From Micromonospora echinaurantiaca (GTDB lineage Bacteria > Actinomycetota > Actinomycetes > Mycobacteriales > Micromonosporaceae): DNA of 64,000 nucleotides. Below the pieces are notes generated by a model, which was given only the letters and a program-made list of their open reading frames with translations, was not told where the DNA came from and searched no databases. The position numbers were made by a program, and so were the translations under genes. Where the stretch lies: positions 4,207,001-4,271,000 of the forward strand of contig NZ_LT607750.1 of assembly GCF_900090235.1 (NCBI RefSeq), read 5' to 3'. Positions 16,803 to 25,403 of this stretch are shown here, in pieces (the stretch's first letter is position 1; each line of letters begins with the position of its first letter).

Positions 16803-18512
16803 ATGCGTGGTGACCTGGTCCGGAAGCTGATCGCCCGGGGCCTGACCACCGGGCTGGCCGTGCTGGCGTTCCTGGTGGTGGCGCTGACCGGCGCCACCGG
16901 CTGGGGGCTCGGCCTGGCGGTGGCCGCGCTCGCCGCGGCGGCGTGGGAGCGGCGGGTCCGGCCCGGCGCCGACAGCGTGCCGGAGACCGTGCTGGTCGCG
17001 GCCAGCATCCTGGTCGGCTACGCCCGGCGGCTCGACGCCGGGTTCGATCCCGTGCTGGCCGTCACCGCGCTGGTGCTGCTGGGCCTGGTGCTGCTCGTCG
17101 GGCCGCTGCGCGACGCCGGCAACCTGGAGATCCGGGCCGCCAACCTGCCGGTGCGCGGCTGGACGCCGCTGGTCGCCGCCCGGCTGGGCAGCGCCCTGCT
17201 CGGGCTGCTCGCGGTGGTCGCGCTGGCGGCCGCGTTCGCGCTGCCCGCCGCCGTCGCGCTGGTCGCCAGCCTGCTGGTCGGCGCGAGCGCCGGCGCGGTC
17301 GGCCTCGACCTGGCCCGGCGGCGGTTCCGGCCGCCGGCCGGCGGGTCGGCGGTGACCCGGGCGCTGCGCCGGCACCAGCCCGAGTTCCTGCTGCACTTCT
17401 CCGCGCCGCCCGGCTCCGAGTACCAGGTCACCATGTGGCTGCCGTACCTGGAGCGGATCGGCCGGCCGTTCCTGGTCATGGTGCGCGAGCCGGAGTTCCT
17501 GCGCAGCATCGCGGCGGCCACCACCGCCCCGGTGGTCTACTGCCCCACGCTGAAGGCGATGGACGAGGCGCTGGTGCCGAGCCTGCGGGTGGCCTTCTAC
17601 GTCAACCACGGCGCCAAGAACAGCCACTGCATCCGGTTCACCCAGCTCACCCACGTGCAGCTGCACCACGGCGACAGCGACAAGGCGCCCAGCGCCAACC
17701 CGGTCTCGGCGATCTTCGACCGGATCTTCGTGGCCGGCGAGGCCGCCATCGACCGGTACGCCCGGGCCGGGGTGGAGATCCCGGCGGAGAAGTTCGAGGT
17801 GGTCGGCCGCCCGCAGGTGGAGGCGATCAAGGTCCGCCCGGAGCCGGCGCGCGGCCTGGCGCAGCCGACGGTGCTCTACACGCCGACCTGGACGGGGCAC
17901 CACGCGGACGCCAACTACTGCTCGCTGCCGGTGGCGGAGACGCTGCTGCGACGGCTGCTGGCACGCGGGGCCACGGTGATCCTGCGGGCGCACCCGTACA
18001 CCGCGCAGAACCCGGCCTCGGCCCGGCAGCTGGGCCGGCTCACCGAACTGCTGGCCGCCGACCGGGCGCGCACCGGCCGGCAGCACGTCTTCGGCGCCGC
18101 CGCCCGCGAGCTGACCCTGACCGAGTGCGTGAACCGCTCGGACGCGCTGGTCTCCGACGTGTCCGGGGTGATCTCCGACTACCTCTACTCGGGCAAGCCG
18201 TACGCGGTGACCGACATGGGCGGCGACGGTGACCGGTTCACCGAGCGGTTCCCGCTGGCCGGCTCCGGCTACGTGCTGAGCCGGGACATGGCCAACGTGG
18301 ACGAGGTGCTCACCGCGCTGCTCGACACCGACCCGCTGGCACCGGACCGGTGGGCGACCCGGCGGCGCTACCTGGGCGACTTCCCCGCCGAGTCGTACGC
18401 GGAGGCGTTCCTGGCCGCCGCCCGCCGGGAACTCGACCGGGGCGGCCGGCCGCCGGCGCCGCGTACGGGCGGGCTGCCGGTCGAACCGGAGGCCGTCTCC
18501 CCCGCCACCTGA
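16803..18512 (+). CDS. CDP-alditol phosphotransferase (TagF/TarL-like), second paralogue
   Basis: 569 aa. Two or three groups of hydrophobic helices in the first 170 residues, then a CDP-glycerol glycerophosphotransferase domain with HGDSDK at 289-294, GRPQVE near 336, TPTW at 360-363, RAHPYT and SDVSGVISDY. Because it directly follows the CDP-ribitol-type synthase gene, polymerisation of ribitol phosphate is the most likely role. Organisation resembles the paralogue at 8388, but the sequences are clearly divergent. Confidence 0.88.
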   Translation: MRGDLVRKLIARGLTTGLAVLAFLVVALTGATGWGLGLAVAALAAAAWERRVRPGADSVPETVLVAASILVGYARRLDAGFDPVLAVTALVLLGLVLLVGPLRDAGNLEIRAANLPVRGWTPLVAARLGSALLGLLAVVALAAAFALPAAVALVASLLVGASAGAVGLDLARRRFRPPAGGSAVTRALRRHQPEFLLHFSAPPGSEYQVTMWLPYLERIGRPFLVMVREPEFLRSIAAATTAPVVYCPTLKAMDEALVPSLRVAFYVNHGAKNSHCIRFTQLTHVQLHHGDSDKAPSANPVSAIFDRIFVAGEAAIDRYARAGVEIPAEKFEVVGRPQVEAIKVRPEPARGLAQPTVLYTPTWTGHHADANYCSLPVAETLLRRLLARGATVILRAHPYTAQNPASARQLGRLTELLAADRARTGRQHVFGAAARELTLTECVNRSDALVSDVSGVISDYLYSGKPYAVTDMGGDGDRFTERFPLAGSGYVLSRDMANVDEVLTALLDTDPLAPDRWATRRRYLGDFPAESYAEAFLAAARRELDRGGRPPAPRTGGLPVEPEAVSPAT

Positions 18513-18604
18513 CTCCGCCCGAACATCCGGCGCGGTGCCGGTGAAATCGGTCAAGAGGGACTTATCCTACGTCGAGTCCCGATACCCGAGTCCTGCGAGT
18601 CGAC

Positions 18605-19150
18605 ATGGCTGACACCGCGCTCTCCCCCGCCTTCGTCCACCCCACGGCCGACGTCGAGGAGGGCGCGTACGTCGGGGACGGCACGAAGGTCTGGCACCTG
18701 GCGCACATCCGGTCCTCCGCCCGGGTGGGCGCCGGCTGCGTCATCGGCCGCAACGTGTACGTCGACGCCGGCGTGACGGTCGGCGACCTCGTGAAGATCC
18801 AGAACAACGTCTCCGTCTACCAGGGCGTCACCCTTGAGGACGAGGTCTTCGTCGGCCCGTGCGTGGTCTTCACCAACGACCTGCGCCCCCGCGCGCAGAA
18901 CCCGGACTGGACGGTCACGCCGACCCTGGTCCGCCGGGGCGCCTCGATCGGCGCCAACGCCACCCTGGTCTGCGGCATCGAGGTGGGCGCGTACGCGATG
19001 GTCGCGGCCGGTTCGGTGGTGACTCGGGACGTGCCGCCGTACCAGCTCGTGGCCGGGAACCCGGCCCGCCCGCTGGGCTGGGTGGACGCCCGGGGCGAGG
19101 TGATCTCCCGCGACCCGGGCACCCGCCCCGCCGGCCTCGACCTGGCCTGA
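18605..19150 (+). CDS. wbpD: UDP-3-amino-sugar uronate N-acetyltransferase (WbpD/WlbB-like)
   Basis: 181 aa left-handed beta-helix acetyltransferase: repeated hexapeptides (VHPTADVEEGAYVGDGTKVW), IQNNVSVYQGVTLEDEVFVGP and VFTNDLRPRAQN, the last typical of WbpD/WlbB. It acetylates the 3-amino group of UDP-GlcNAc(3NH2)A using acetyl-CoA. The other three pathway enzymes lie convergently at 19237-22804. The symbol follows the Pseudomonas aeruginosa pathway; substrate is inferred from the context. Confidence 0.85.
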   Translation: MADTALSPAFVHPTADVEEGAYVGDGTKVWHLAHIRSSARVGAGCVIGRNVYVDAGVTVGDLVKIQNNVSVYQGVTLEDEVFVGPCVVFTNDLRPRAQNPDWTVTPTLVRRGASIGANATLVCGIEVGAYAMVAAGSVVTRDVPPYQLVAGNPARPLGWVDARGEVISRDPGTRPAGLDLA

Positions 19151-19236
19151 TCGGCCGACCTCAGAGCTGACCGGCGGCCTCGGGGCTGACCGGCCTCGCC
19201 TCGGCCTGGGCTGACCGGAGGGGCCCGGCCGGGTGG

Positions 19237-20520
19237 TCAGCCGCCGATCACGATCCGGCGGACGCCGGTCCAGCGCGCCGGGTCGGTGATCCGGCGACCG
19301 TCCACCAGCACCCGTACCGAGGGCAGGTCGGCGGGGGTCAGCGACCGGTACTCCGGGTGGTCGGCCTGGATCACCGCGGCGGTGACGGCCTGGTCGTCGT
19401 ACGCCGGCAGCCCCAGCGCGGTCAGCTCGGCGGCCGTGTACATCGGGTCGCAGACGTACGGCCGGGCACCCCGGGCGCGCAGCGCGTCGACGGTCGGGAA
19501 GACGCCGGAGAAGGCGGTCTCCTTCACCCCGCCCCGGTAGGCGGCGCCGAGGACCAGCACCTCCACTCCGGTCAGGTCGCCGTACGCGGTGGCCAGCAGA
19601 TCGACGGCGTACTGCGGCATCTGGGCGTTCGCCTCCCGGGCGGCGCGGACCACGCTGGCGGCCGGGTCGTTCCACAGGTACATCCGCGGGTAGACCGGGA
19701 TGCAGTGCCCGCCCACCGCGATGCCGGGCTGGTGGATGTGGCTGTACGGCTGGGTGTTGCAGGCCTCGATCACGGTGGTGACGTCCACCCCGACGGTGGC
19801 GGCGAACCGGGCGAACTGGTTGGCGAGGCCGATGTTCACGTCCCGGTAGGTGGTCTCGGCCAGCTTCGCCAGCTCCGCCGCCTCGGCCGAGCCGAGGTCC
19901 CACACGCCGTTGGCGCGGGGCAGGTCCGGCCGGGGGTCGAACTGGAGCACCGACTCGTAGAACGCCACGCCCCGCGCTGTCGACGCCCGGTCCACGCCGC
20001 CGACCAGCTTCGGGTAGCGGCGCAGGTCGGCGAAGACCCGGCCGGTGAGCACCCGCTCGGGGCTGAACACCAGGTGGAAGTCCTCGCCCACGGTCAGCCC
20101 ACTGCCCTGCGCCAGCATCGGGCCGAACCGGTGCCGGGTGGTGCCGACCGGCAGCGTGGTCTCGTAACTGACCAGGGTGCCCGGCCGGAGCCCGGCCGCC
20201 ACCGCCCGGGTGGCGTCGTCCATCCAGCCGAAGTCCGGCAGCCCCCGGTCGTCCACGACGAGCGGCACCACCAGGACCACCGCCTCGGACCGGGCGACGG
20301 CCGCCGCGGTGTCGGTGGTGGCCGACAGCAGGCCGGCCGCCACCGCCTCCTTCAGCCGGACGTCCAGGTCGGCCTCGCCCGGGAACGGGACCGCCCCGTC
20401 GTTGACCAGCCCGACGACCCGCTCGGAGACGTCGGCGCCGACCACCCGGTGCCCGCTCGTCGCGAACTGCACGGCGAGCGGCAGCCCGATCTTCCCGAGG
20501 GCGACGACACAGATGTTCAT
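19237..20520 (-). CDS. wbpA: Nucleotide-sugar 6-dehydrogenase (WbpA-like)
   Basis: 427 aa UDP-glucose/GDP-mannose dehydrogenase family: Rossmann N-terminus ICVVALGKIGLPLA, FSPERVLTGR, LAKLAETTYRDVNIGLANQF, the catalytic Cys in GGHCIPVYP, and a C-terminal UDP-binding domain. It oxidises C6 of UDP-GlcNAc to the uronate in two NAD+-dependent steps. The ATG has an AAGGAAGAG ribosome binding site. It is 140 nt downstream of the wbpB-like gene on the same strand. ManNAc versus GlcNAc specificity cannot be read from sequence, but the wbpB/E/D neighbours favour UDP-GlcNAc. Confidence 0.88.
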   Translation of the reverse strand: MNICVVALGKIGLPLAVQFATSGHRVVGADVSERVVGLVNDGAVPFPGEADLDVRLKEAVAAGLLSATTDTAAAVARSEAVVLVVPLVVDDRGLPDFGWMDDATRAVAAGLRPGTLVSYETTLPVGTTRHRFGPMLAQGSGLTVGEDFHLVFSPERVLTGRVFADLRRYPKLVGGVDRASTARGVAFYESVLQFDPRPDLPRANGVWDLGSAEAAELAKLAETTYRDVNIGLANQFARFAATVGVDVTTVIEACNTQPYSHIHQPGIAVGGHCIPVYPRMYLWNDPAASVVRAAREANAQMPQYAVDLLATAYGDLTGVEVLVLGAAYRGGVKETAFSGVFPTVDALRARGARPYVCDPMYTAAELTALGLPAYDDQAVTAAVIQADHPEYRSLTPADLPSVRVLVDGRRITDPARWTGVRRIVIGG

Positions 20521-20660
20521 GGCTCTTCCTTCTTCGTCTTGGAAACGGCGGCCGGCCGACCCGGTGGCGCGGGCACTACGGCGACAACGAGCCGGCCGGG
20601 CGGTTGGTGCGGAGTGGCCCGGATCCGGGCCCGGTCAGAACCGCGGGATGGATGAGGCGC

Positions 20661-21695
20661 TCAGGACAGCGCGACGGTCGCCGCGGCTACGGGTGCGAGG
20701 TCGGTGTCGATCGCCACCGTGCTGCCCTCGGCCGCGGACTGGAGCAGCGCGGCGGCGACCCGCACCGTGCGCAGCCCCTGCCGCAGGGTGACGATGTCGC
20801 TCTGCTTGCCGTCGACCGCGTCGCGGAACCGTTCGTGCTCCACCAGGAGCGGTTCGCGCTTCGGGATCGCGTACCGGACCATGTCGCCCTCGGCCACGCC
20901 ACGGAAGGCGCGCAGCGCCTCCCATTCGGTGTCGATCGCCCCGTTGGCGTACCAGGTCAGGTCGGCGGTGAGGGTGTCGGCGACGAAGCAGCCCCGCTCG
21001 CCGGTGACCACGGTGGACCGTTCCTTCAGCGGGCTCAGCCAGTTGACCAGGTGGTTGACCATCGCGCCGCCGGCCAGCTGGCCGACCGCGGCGACCATGT
21101 CCTCGTGCAGCCGGCCGCTGCGCGAGACGGTCCGCGCCGACACCGTCCGGTACTCCCGGCCGACCACCCAGCTGGTCAGGTCGATGTCGTGGGTCGCCAG
21201 GTCCATCACCACGCCCACGTCGGCGATCCGGTGCGGGAACGGCCCCTGCCGCCGGGTGACCACCTGGAACACCTCGCCCAGCTCGCCGGCCTCCAGCCGC
21301 AGGCGCAGGCTCTGCAGGGCCGGGTTGTACCGCTCGATGTGGCCGACCCCGGCCACCAGGCCGGCGGCCTCGAACGCCTCGACCAGGCGGCTCGCGGCGG
21401 CCACCGACTGGGCGAGCGGCTTCTCGATGAGCGCGGGCACGCCGCTGGCGGCCAGCGCCAGCCCGACCTGCTCGTGCAGCGCCGTCGGGCAGGCGACCAC
21501 GGCGTAGTCGACGCCGATCGCCAGCAGGCCGTCCAGGTCGGGCACCACCGGCACCCGCAGCGCGCTGGTCGGGTCGCCCGCCGGGTCGACGATGCCGACC
21601 AGCTCCACCCCGTCCAGGGCGGCGAGGACCCGGGCGTGGTTACGCCCCATGGCGCCGAGACCGATCAGGCCGGCGCGCAGCCGGGCCCGCGTCAT
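20661..21695 (-). CDS. wbpB: Gfo/Idh/MocA oxidoreductase (WbpB-like)
   Basis: 344 aa. NAD-binding GLIGLGAMGRNHA at the N-terminus, the EKPLAQS motif near residue 95, and GHIERYNPA followed by the substrate-binding domain. In the WbpB/E pair it oxidises C3 of UDP-GlcNAcA to the 3-keto sugar, recycling NAD+ with 2-oxoglutarate. The ATG start overlaps the stop of the aminotransferase gene by 4 bp (ATGA), so the two are co-translated. Confidence 0.87.
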   Translation of the reverse strand: MTRARLRAGLIGLGAMGRNHARVLAALDGVELVGIVDPAGDPTSALRVPVVPDLDGLLAIGVDYAVVACPTALHEQVGLALAASGVPALIEKPLAQSVAAASRLVEAFEAAGLVAGVGHIERYNPALQSLRLRLEAGELGEVFQVVTRRQGPFPHRIADVGVVMDLATHDIDLTSWVVGREYRTVSARTVSRSGRLHEDMVAAVGQLAGGAMVNHLVNWLSPLKERSTVVTGERGCFVADTLTADLTWYANGAIDTEWEALRAFRGVAEGDMVRYAIPKREPLLVEHERFRDAVDGKQSDIVTLRQGLRTVRVAAALLQSAAEGSTVAIDTDLAPVAAATVALS

Positions 21696-22804
21696 CGGGC
21701 ACCCCCGGCGAGGTTGGCGGCCTCGGCGATCCGCTCCAGGTCCTGCTGGGACACCGCCGGGTGCACCGGCAACGAGATCACCTCGGCGGCGGCCCGGTCG
21801 GTCTCCGGCAGCTCCCACGGGCCCGGTCGGCCGTCCTCGGCGAGGTAGGGCCGCAGGCGGTGGATCGGCGTGGGGTAGTGAACGGCGTTGCCGACGCCCA
21901 GCTCGGTGAGGCGCCGGCGGGCCGCGTCGCGGCGACCACCCGGCACCCGCACCGTGTACTGGTGGTAGACGTGCCGGGCGGCGTCGGCGACCGGCGGGGT
22001 GACCATGCCGGTGATCCGGGCGTCGAGCAGCTTCGCGTTGGCCCGCCGCTGCTCCGTCCACTCCGGCAGCTGGCGCAACTGCACCCGGCCGATCGCCGCG
22101 GCCACGTCGGTCATCCGCATGTTGGCGCCGACGATCTCGTTGGCGTACCGCTGCTCCATGCCCTGGTTGCGCAGCAGCCGCAGGGTACGGGCCAGCTCGC
22201 CGTCGGCGGTGCTGACCATGCCGCCCTCCAGCGAGTGCATGTTCTTCGTGGGGTAGAAGCTGAAGCAGCCGGCCGTGCCGAACGCGCCGACCGGCCTTCC
22301 CGCCAGGGCGGCGCCGTGCGCCTGGGCGGCGTCCTCGACCACGGCGAGCCCGTGCCGGTCGGCGACCGCCATGATCCGGTCCATCGCGGCGGGGTGCCCG
22401 TAGAGGTGCACCGGCAGGATCGCCACCGTGCGGTGGGTGACCGCCGCGGCAACCGCCGCCGGGTCCAGGCAGAAGCTGCCGGGTTCGATGTCGACGAAGA
22501 CCGGCCGGGCGCCGACCAGCCGGATCGCGTTGGCGCTGGCGGCGAAGGAGAACGACGGGACGATCACCTCGTCGCCCGGGCCGAATCCGAGCGCCATCAG
22601 GGTCAGCTGCAGGGCGGAGGTGCCCGAGTTCACCGCGACACAGTGCCGGCCGGCGACCAGCTCGCCGAACTCCTCCTCGAACGCGGCGACCTCCGGCCCC
22701 TGCGCGACGCGGCCGCTGCGCAGCACCCGTACCGCCGCCGCGATCTCGGCCTCGCCGATGACCGGCCTCGCCGGTGGAATCTCTTCTGTGGTCAGCCCGA
22801 CCAT
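21692..22804 (-). CDS. wbpE: DegT/DnrJ/EryC1 aminotransferase (WbpE-like)
   Basis: 370 aa PLP-dependent sugar aminotransferase. Conserved segments: NSGTSALQLTLMALG, DEVIVPSFSFAASANAI, VEDAAQAHGA, and the PLP-binding Lys in SFYPTKNMHSLEGGM. It transaminates the 3-keto group made by the WbpB partner. GGAGG lies 7 nt before the ATG at 22804; longer upstream starts lack a ribosome binding site. It is the first gene of the wbpE-wbpB pair, with its promoter probably in 22805-23044. Confidence 0.9.
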   Translation of the reverse strand: MVGLTTEEIPPARPVIGEAEIAAAVRVLRSGRVAQGPEVAAFEEEFGELVAGRHCVAVNSGTSALQLTLMALGFGPGDEVIVPSFSFAASANAIRLVGARPVFVDIEPGSFCLDPAAVAAAVTHRTVAILPVHLYGHPAAMDRIMAVADRHGLAVVEDAAQAHGAALAGRPVGAFGTAGCFSFYPTKNMHSLEGGMVSTADGELARTLRLLRNQGMEQRYANEIVGANMRMTDVAAAIGRVQLRQLPEWTEQRRANAKLLDARITGMVTPPVADAARHVYHQYTVRVPGGRRDAARRRLTELGVGNAVHYPTPIHRLRPYLAEDGRPGPWELPETDRAAAEVISLPVHPAVSQQDLERIAEAANLAGGAR

Positions 22805-23044
22805 GGGGCTTCCTCCCGTCGAACAGCGACCGCGTCCGGGTCCGGACGCGGCGCCATGTCGTTCAGATGTGGACAGGAGGGGTGGTGGGGTTACCGCCGG
22901 ACGATCCGCTGGGGTTGGTGCGGAAGGATCACCCGGACAAACAGGACGCCCGGCGCACTCCGGGACGTACGGGCATGTTATCCCGAGTGCTCCGGGCATG
23001 GCGGCACAACACCCTCATCCCGCCGGGAACCGCAGCGGCGGGGA

Positions 23045-23791
23045 TCAGCGGTACGGGTCGACCAGGGCGAGCACCGCCTCCGGGTCCTCCACGTGCGCGT
23101 TGTGCCCGAGTCCGGGCAGCGTCACCACCGGCACGCCGAACTCCTTGAGCTGCTCGTCGGAGACCATCGGGTCGCGCTCGCCCCGGGCCAGCACCACCGG
23201 CGCGTCGGTCGCCGCCAGCAGGGCCGGCAGGCGCGGCTCCCCCACCGCGAACGCGGCCGGGTCCATCGCCAGCCGCCAGCGGCCGTCGACCTGCCGCAGT
23301 CCGGCCTCCACGGCCGGATGCTCGGGGGCGAACAGTCCGGTCAGCCCGGCCACCTTCAGGTAGCGGCGGGCCGCCTCGTCGCGGGTCGCGAACCAGGTGA
23401 CCGGGCGGGCGGCCAGCTCCGCGGCCCGGTCCAGTTCGGCCGGTGACCAGACGGCCTTGATGCCGAGCCCGACCACCGCGTCCACCGTCAGCCCGGCGGT
23501 ACGCGCGGCCAGCGCCAGCCCCACCACGCCGCCGAGGGAGTGCCCCAGCACGACCAGCCGGTCACCCGGCTTGAGCCCGCCGGCGACCTGCCCGGCCAGC
23601 CCGGCGAAGGAGTACCGCGGCAGCGGCGGGGACCAGCCGTGCCCGGCCAGGTCCGGGGCCAGCCACCGGCCGGCCCACCGGCGCTCCAGCAGCGGCGCCC
23701 AGGGCAGCCACACCTCGCCGGTGGCGCCCATGCCGTGCAGCAGCAGCAGGAGCGGCCGCCGGCCGTCCCGGGTACCCGATTCGTCGACCAT
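23045..23791 (-). CDS. Alpha/beta hydrolase
   Basis: 248 aa, single-domain alpha/beta hydrolase: LLLLHGMGATGEVW (oxyanion region), nucleophile S85 in GHSLGG, acid Asp in ARGERDPMVSD, and the catalytic His in GLGHNAHVEDP. No signal peptide, so cytoplasmic. The substrate is unknown; actinobacterial relatives are annotated only as hydrolases or esterases. It is downstream of the C39 peptidase gene, but a strong terminator lies between them. Confidence 0.85.
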   Translation of the reverse strand: MVDESGTRDGRRPLLLLLHGMGATGEVWLPWAPLLERRWAGRWLAPDLAGHGWSPPLPRYSFAGLAGQVAGGLKPGDRLVVLGHSLGGVVGLALAARTAGLTVDAVVGLGIKAVWSPAELDRAAELAARPVTWFATRDEAARRYLKVAGLTGLFAPEHPAVEAGLRQVDGRWRLAMDPAAFAVGEPRLPALLAATDAPVVLARGERDPMVSDEQLKEFGVPVVTLPGLGHNAHVEDPEAVLALVDPYR

Positions 23792-23847
23792 AGGGCGCAG
23801 TGTGCCACCGGTCGGACGGCCGGGGCGAGAGCCGGCCGCCGCTACAC

Positions 23848-23887
23848 GTCGGGCGCCGGCCCCCCGGATGGGGAGCCGGCGCCCGAC
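23848..23887. terminator. Strong hairpin downstream of the C39 peptidase gene
   Basis: Perfect 13-bp arms at 23848-23860 and 23875-23887; the 14-nt loop contains C and G runs that extend the pairing. It sits 22 nt past the peptidase stop codon and upstream of the hydrolase gene, so it should end the peptidase transcript. Confidence 0.8.
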
Positions 23888-23909
23888 GGCAGTGGCGCGG
23901 AGGTGCGGA

Positions 23910-24737
23910 TCAGGCGGAGTAGCCGCGGGTAGCCGCCCAGTTCGCCAGGTCGATGGTGGTCATCCAGTACGAGGCGGTCGCCGGGTTCGCCGAGTCGGCG
24001 ATCTTCACCAGCCGGCCGTCGTCGTCGTAGCCCACCACCGCGATGTAGTGCCCACCGGGGAAGGAGTGCCAGCCGCCGTTGGTGTCGGTCGCGCTGCCGG
24101 CGACGTTCACCACGACACCCCGCTTGTCGGTGATGGCCCGGACCACGTCGGCCTGGAGCTGGTCCATCTGGGCCGGGGTGGCCGCCCCGCCGGAGATCAT
24201 CCGGGTCCGGTACGGGTCGCCCTTCACCATGGCGTTGAGCACGCGGGTGGTGTCGTTGGCGGAGTTGGTGCCCATCTCGGTGGTGCCCAGCTGGGCGCCG
24301 AGGGCGTCCTGGGTACGGTCGATGCCGGCGGCGCTGAGCGCGTTCCGCACGGCGGCCGGGCCGCAGTTGTAGAAGGTCGTCTGGGCCTGGTAGTCGTAGT
24401 TGAGGATCTTGCGCGACGGCGGCTTCGGCGCCGCCTTGCGGGTCAGGTCCGGGTTCGGCGCGGCCGACGAGGCGGCGGCCGAGGGGGCGGCGCTGGACGG
24501 CGCGGCGCCGGACGGGGCGGTGCCCAGCCGGGCCTCGCCACGCGAGGCGGCGGCTGGCGCGTCACGCAGTTCGGCCACCGTGGCCTGGGCCGGCGCCGAG
24601 GTCGGGGCCTCCTCGGTGCCGGCGGCGAGCGCGCCGGCGCCGGAGGCGAGGACCAGGGCCGCGGCGGAGGCGGCGGCCACCTGGTAGGGGCGTTCGGTGG
24701 CGATGCGCCGCAACTGGCGCTTCAGGTGGTGCTTCAC
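23910..24737 (-). CDS. Secreted C39-type papain-like peptidase
   Basis: 275 aa. Signal-peptide-like N-terminus (basic KRQLRR, then an Ala-rich hydrophobic stretch to about residue 40), an Ala/Ser/Pro-rich linker to residue 108, and a C39-like cysteine peptidase domain: C125 in YNCGPAA, H230 in GGHYIAVVGYDD, and D248 in IADSANP. These form the papain-type triad. It probably cleaves peptides outside the cell or trims cell-wall or protein substrates; C39 domains also process bacteriocin leaders, but no ABC transporter is attached here. The GTG start has GGAGG 4 nt upstream. Expression is likely controlled by the c-di-AMP riboswitch about 240 nt upstream, a link to cell-wall homeostasis. Confidence 0.85.
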   Translation of the reverse strand: MKHHLKRQLRRIATERPYQVAAASAAALVLASGAGALAAGTEEAPTSAPAQATVAELRDAPAAASRGEARLGTAPSGAAPSSAAPSAAASSAAPNPDLTRKAAPKPPSRKILNYDYQAQTTFYNCGPAAVRNALSAAGIDRTQDALGAQLGTTEMGTNSANDTTRVLNAMVKGDPYRTRMISGGAATPAQMDQLQADVVRAITDKRGVVVNVAGSATDTNGGWHSFPGGHYIAVVGYDDDGRLVKIADSANPATASYWMTTIDLANWAATRGYSA

Positions 24738-24806
24738 GGTTCCTCCACGGGGACTCGGGGGGCGAGCGGCGCACGGGCGGTGCCGGCGGGCAGGCCGGCT
24801 CGACCA

Positions 24807-24825
24807 CGCGGACCCCTGGTCCGCG
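24807..24825 (-). terminator. Hairpin in riboswitch leader, possible expression platform
   Basis: An 8-bp perfect stem (24807-24814 with 24818-24825) and a 3-nt loop lie between the riboswitch aptamer and the peptidase start. It could be the terminator or attenuator that the aptamer controls. There is no T-run, so the mechanism is a guess. Confidence 0.4.
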
Positions 24826-24972
24826 GGTGGGTGGGCCGCTCAGGAAGACGCCCGGATGTCGGGCGGGGCGGTTGCCGGTCGGTCAGCTCGCGATCGGGGC
24901 GAGCGGTACGGACACCGCGGGGCCGTGGAGGCGGGGGGACAACCGAAGGGTGGGATCGTGCTGCACGAGGAT

Positions 24973-25098
24973 GGAACTCCTTCCGACGCCGCCGACCGGG
25001 TTAGCTGACGGATTCGGGCGGGAAGTACGCCCTACCACGGGCCGCAGCCCGCAGATTCACCCCAAAGGAGCATTGGTTCCCCGGTTCGTATGATCACG
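24973..25098 (-). ncRNA. c-di-AMP riboswitch (ydaO-yuaA type)
   Basis: Read on the minus strand, the leader carries the conserved blocks of the actinobacterial ydaO class in the right order: an opening ACCGGGGAACC, then GGGGTGAATC, a variable arm with TAGGGCGTACTTCC, then CCGAATCCGTCAGCTAACCC and finally GTCGGCGGCGTCGGAAGGAG. This class binds cyclic di-AMP and usually turns off genes for cell-wall hydrolases and resuscitation factors in actinobacteria. Boundaries are approximate. The gene downstream is a secreted C39-type peptidase. Confidence 0.88.
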
Positions 25099-25403
25099 AT
25101 TAGGCGGGTCGGCGCGGCGTCGCCTCTTGCGATCGGTAACCGCACCAGACGGGCCGACATTACTGGTCGGTCAGAAGCCTGCCAACCCCTGTCCACCTGC
25201 GTAAACCTGTCTCCGCCCGACAATTTTGCGGTCAGTTACGCACTGGCGTGACTCGATGGGACAGGCCTCTCCGACGCCGTTACCGGGCGACAACCGGACA
25301 ATGGTGCGGTGCGGTCCAGGAATTGTCGACCCGCCTCGACCCGTCCGTGCCGAATGACCGATTTCTCGCCGGCTGTGACCGGCGTCACCGGAATATTTCC
25401 CGA

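Larger units (their letters stand above)
24738..25403. other. Long intergenic region with riboswitch leader
   Basis: No convincing gene. On the minus strand it contains, in order, a possible -10 (TAATCG near 25100-25107), the c-di-AMP riboswitch (about 24973-25098), a spacer with hairpins (24807-24825 is the strongest) and the peptidase ribosome binding site. The part from 25110 to 25403 is less G+C-rich than its surroundings and shows no feature I can name. Confidence 0.7.

Noticed and set aside
19151..19236. Repeated GCTGACCGG units between wbpD and wbpA
   Set aside because: Three imperfect copies in 60 bp; too short and degenerate to call a functional repeat.
22805..23044. Possible small gene between the aminotransferase and the hydrolase
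   Set aside because: Frames found there have no ribosome binding site or protein signature; best read as promoter DNA for wbpE.
24827..25093. Open frame on the + strand over the riboswitch
   Set aside because: It is antisense to the aptamer and has no ribosome binding site or known domain.
25032..25223. Short minus-strand open frame upstream of the peptidase
   Set aside because: It overlaps the riboswitch aptamer, whose conserved blocks explain the sequence better.
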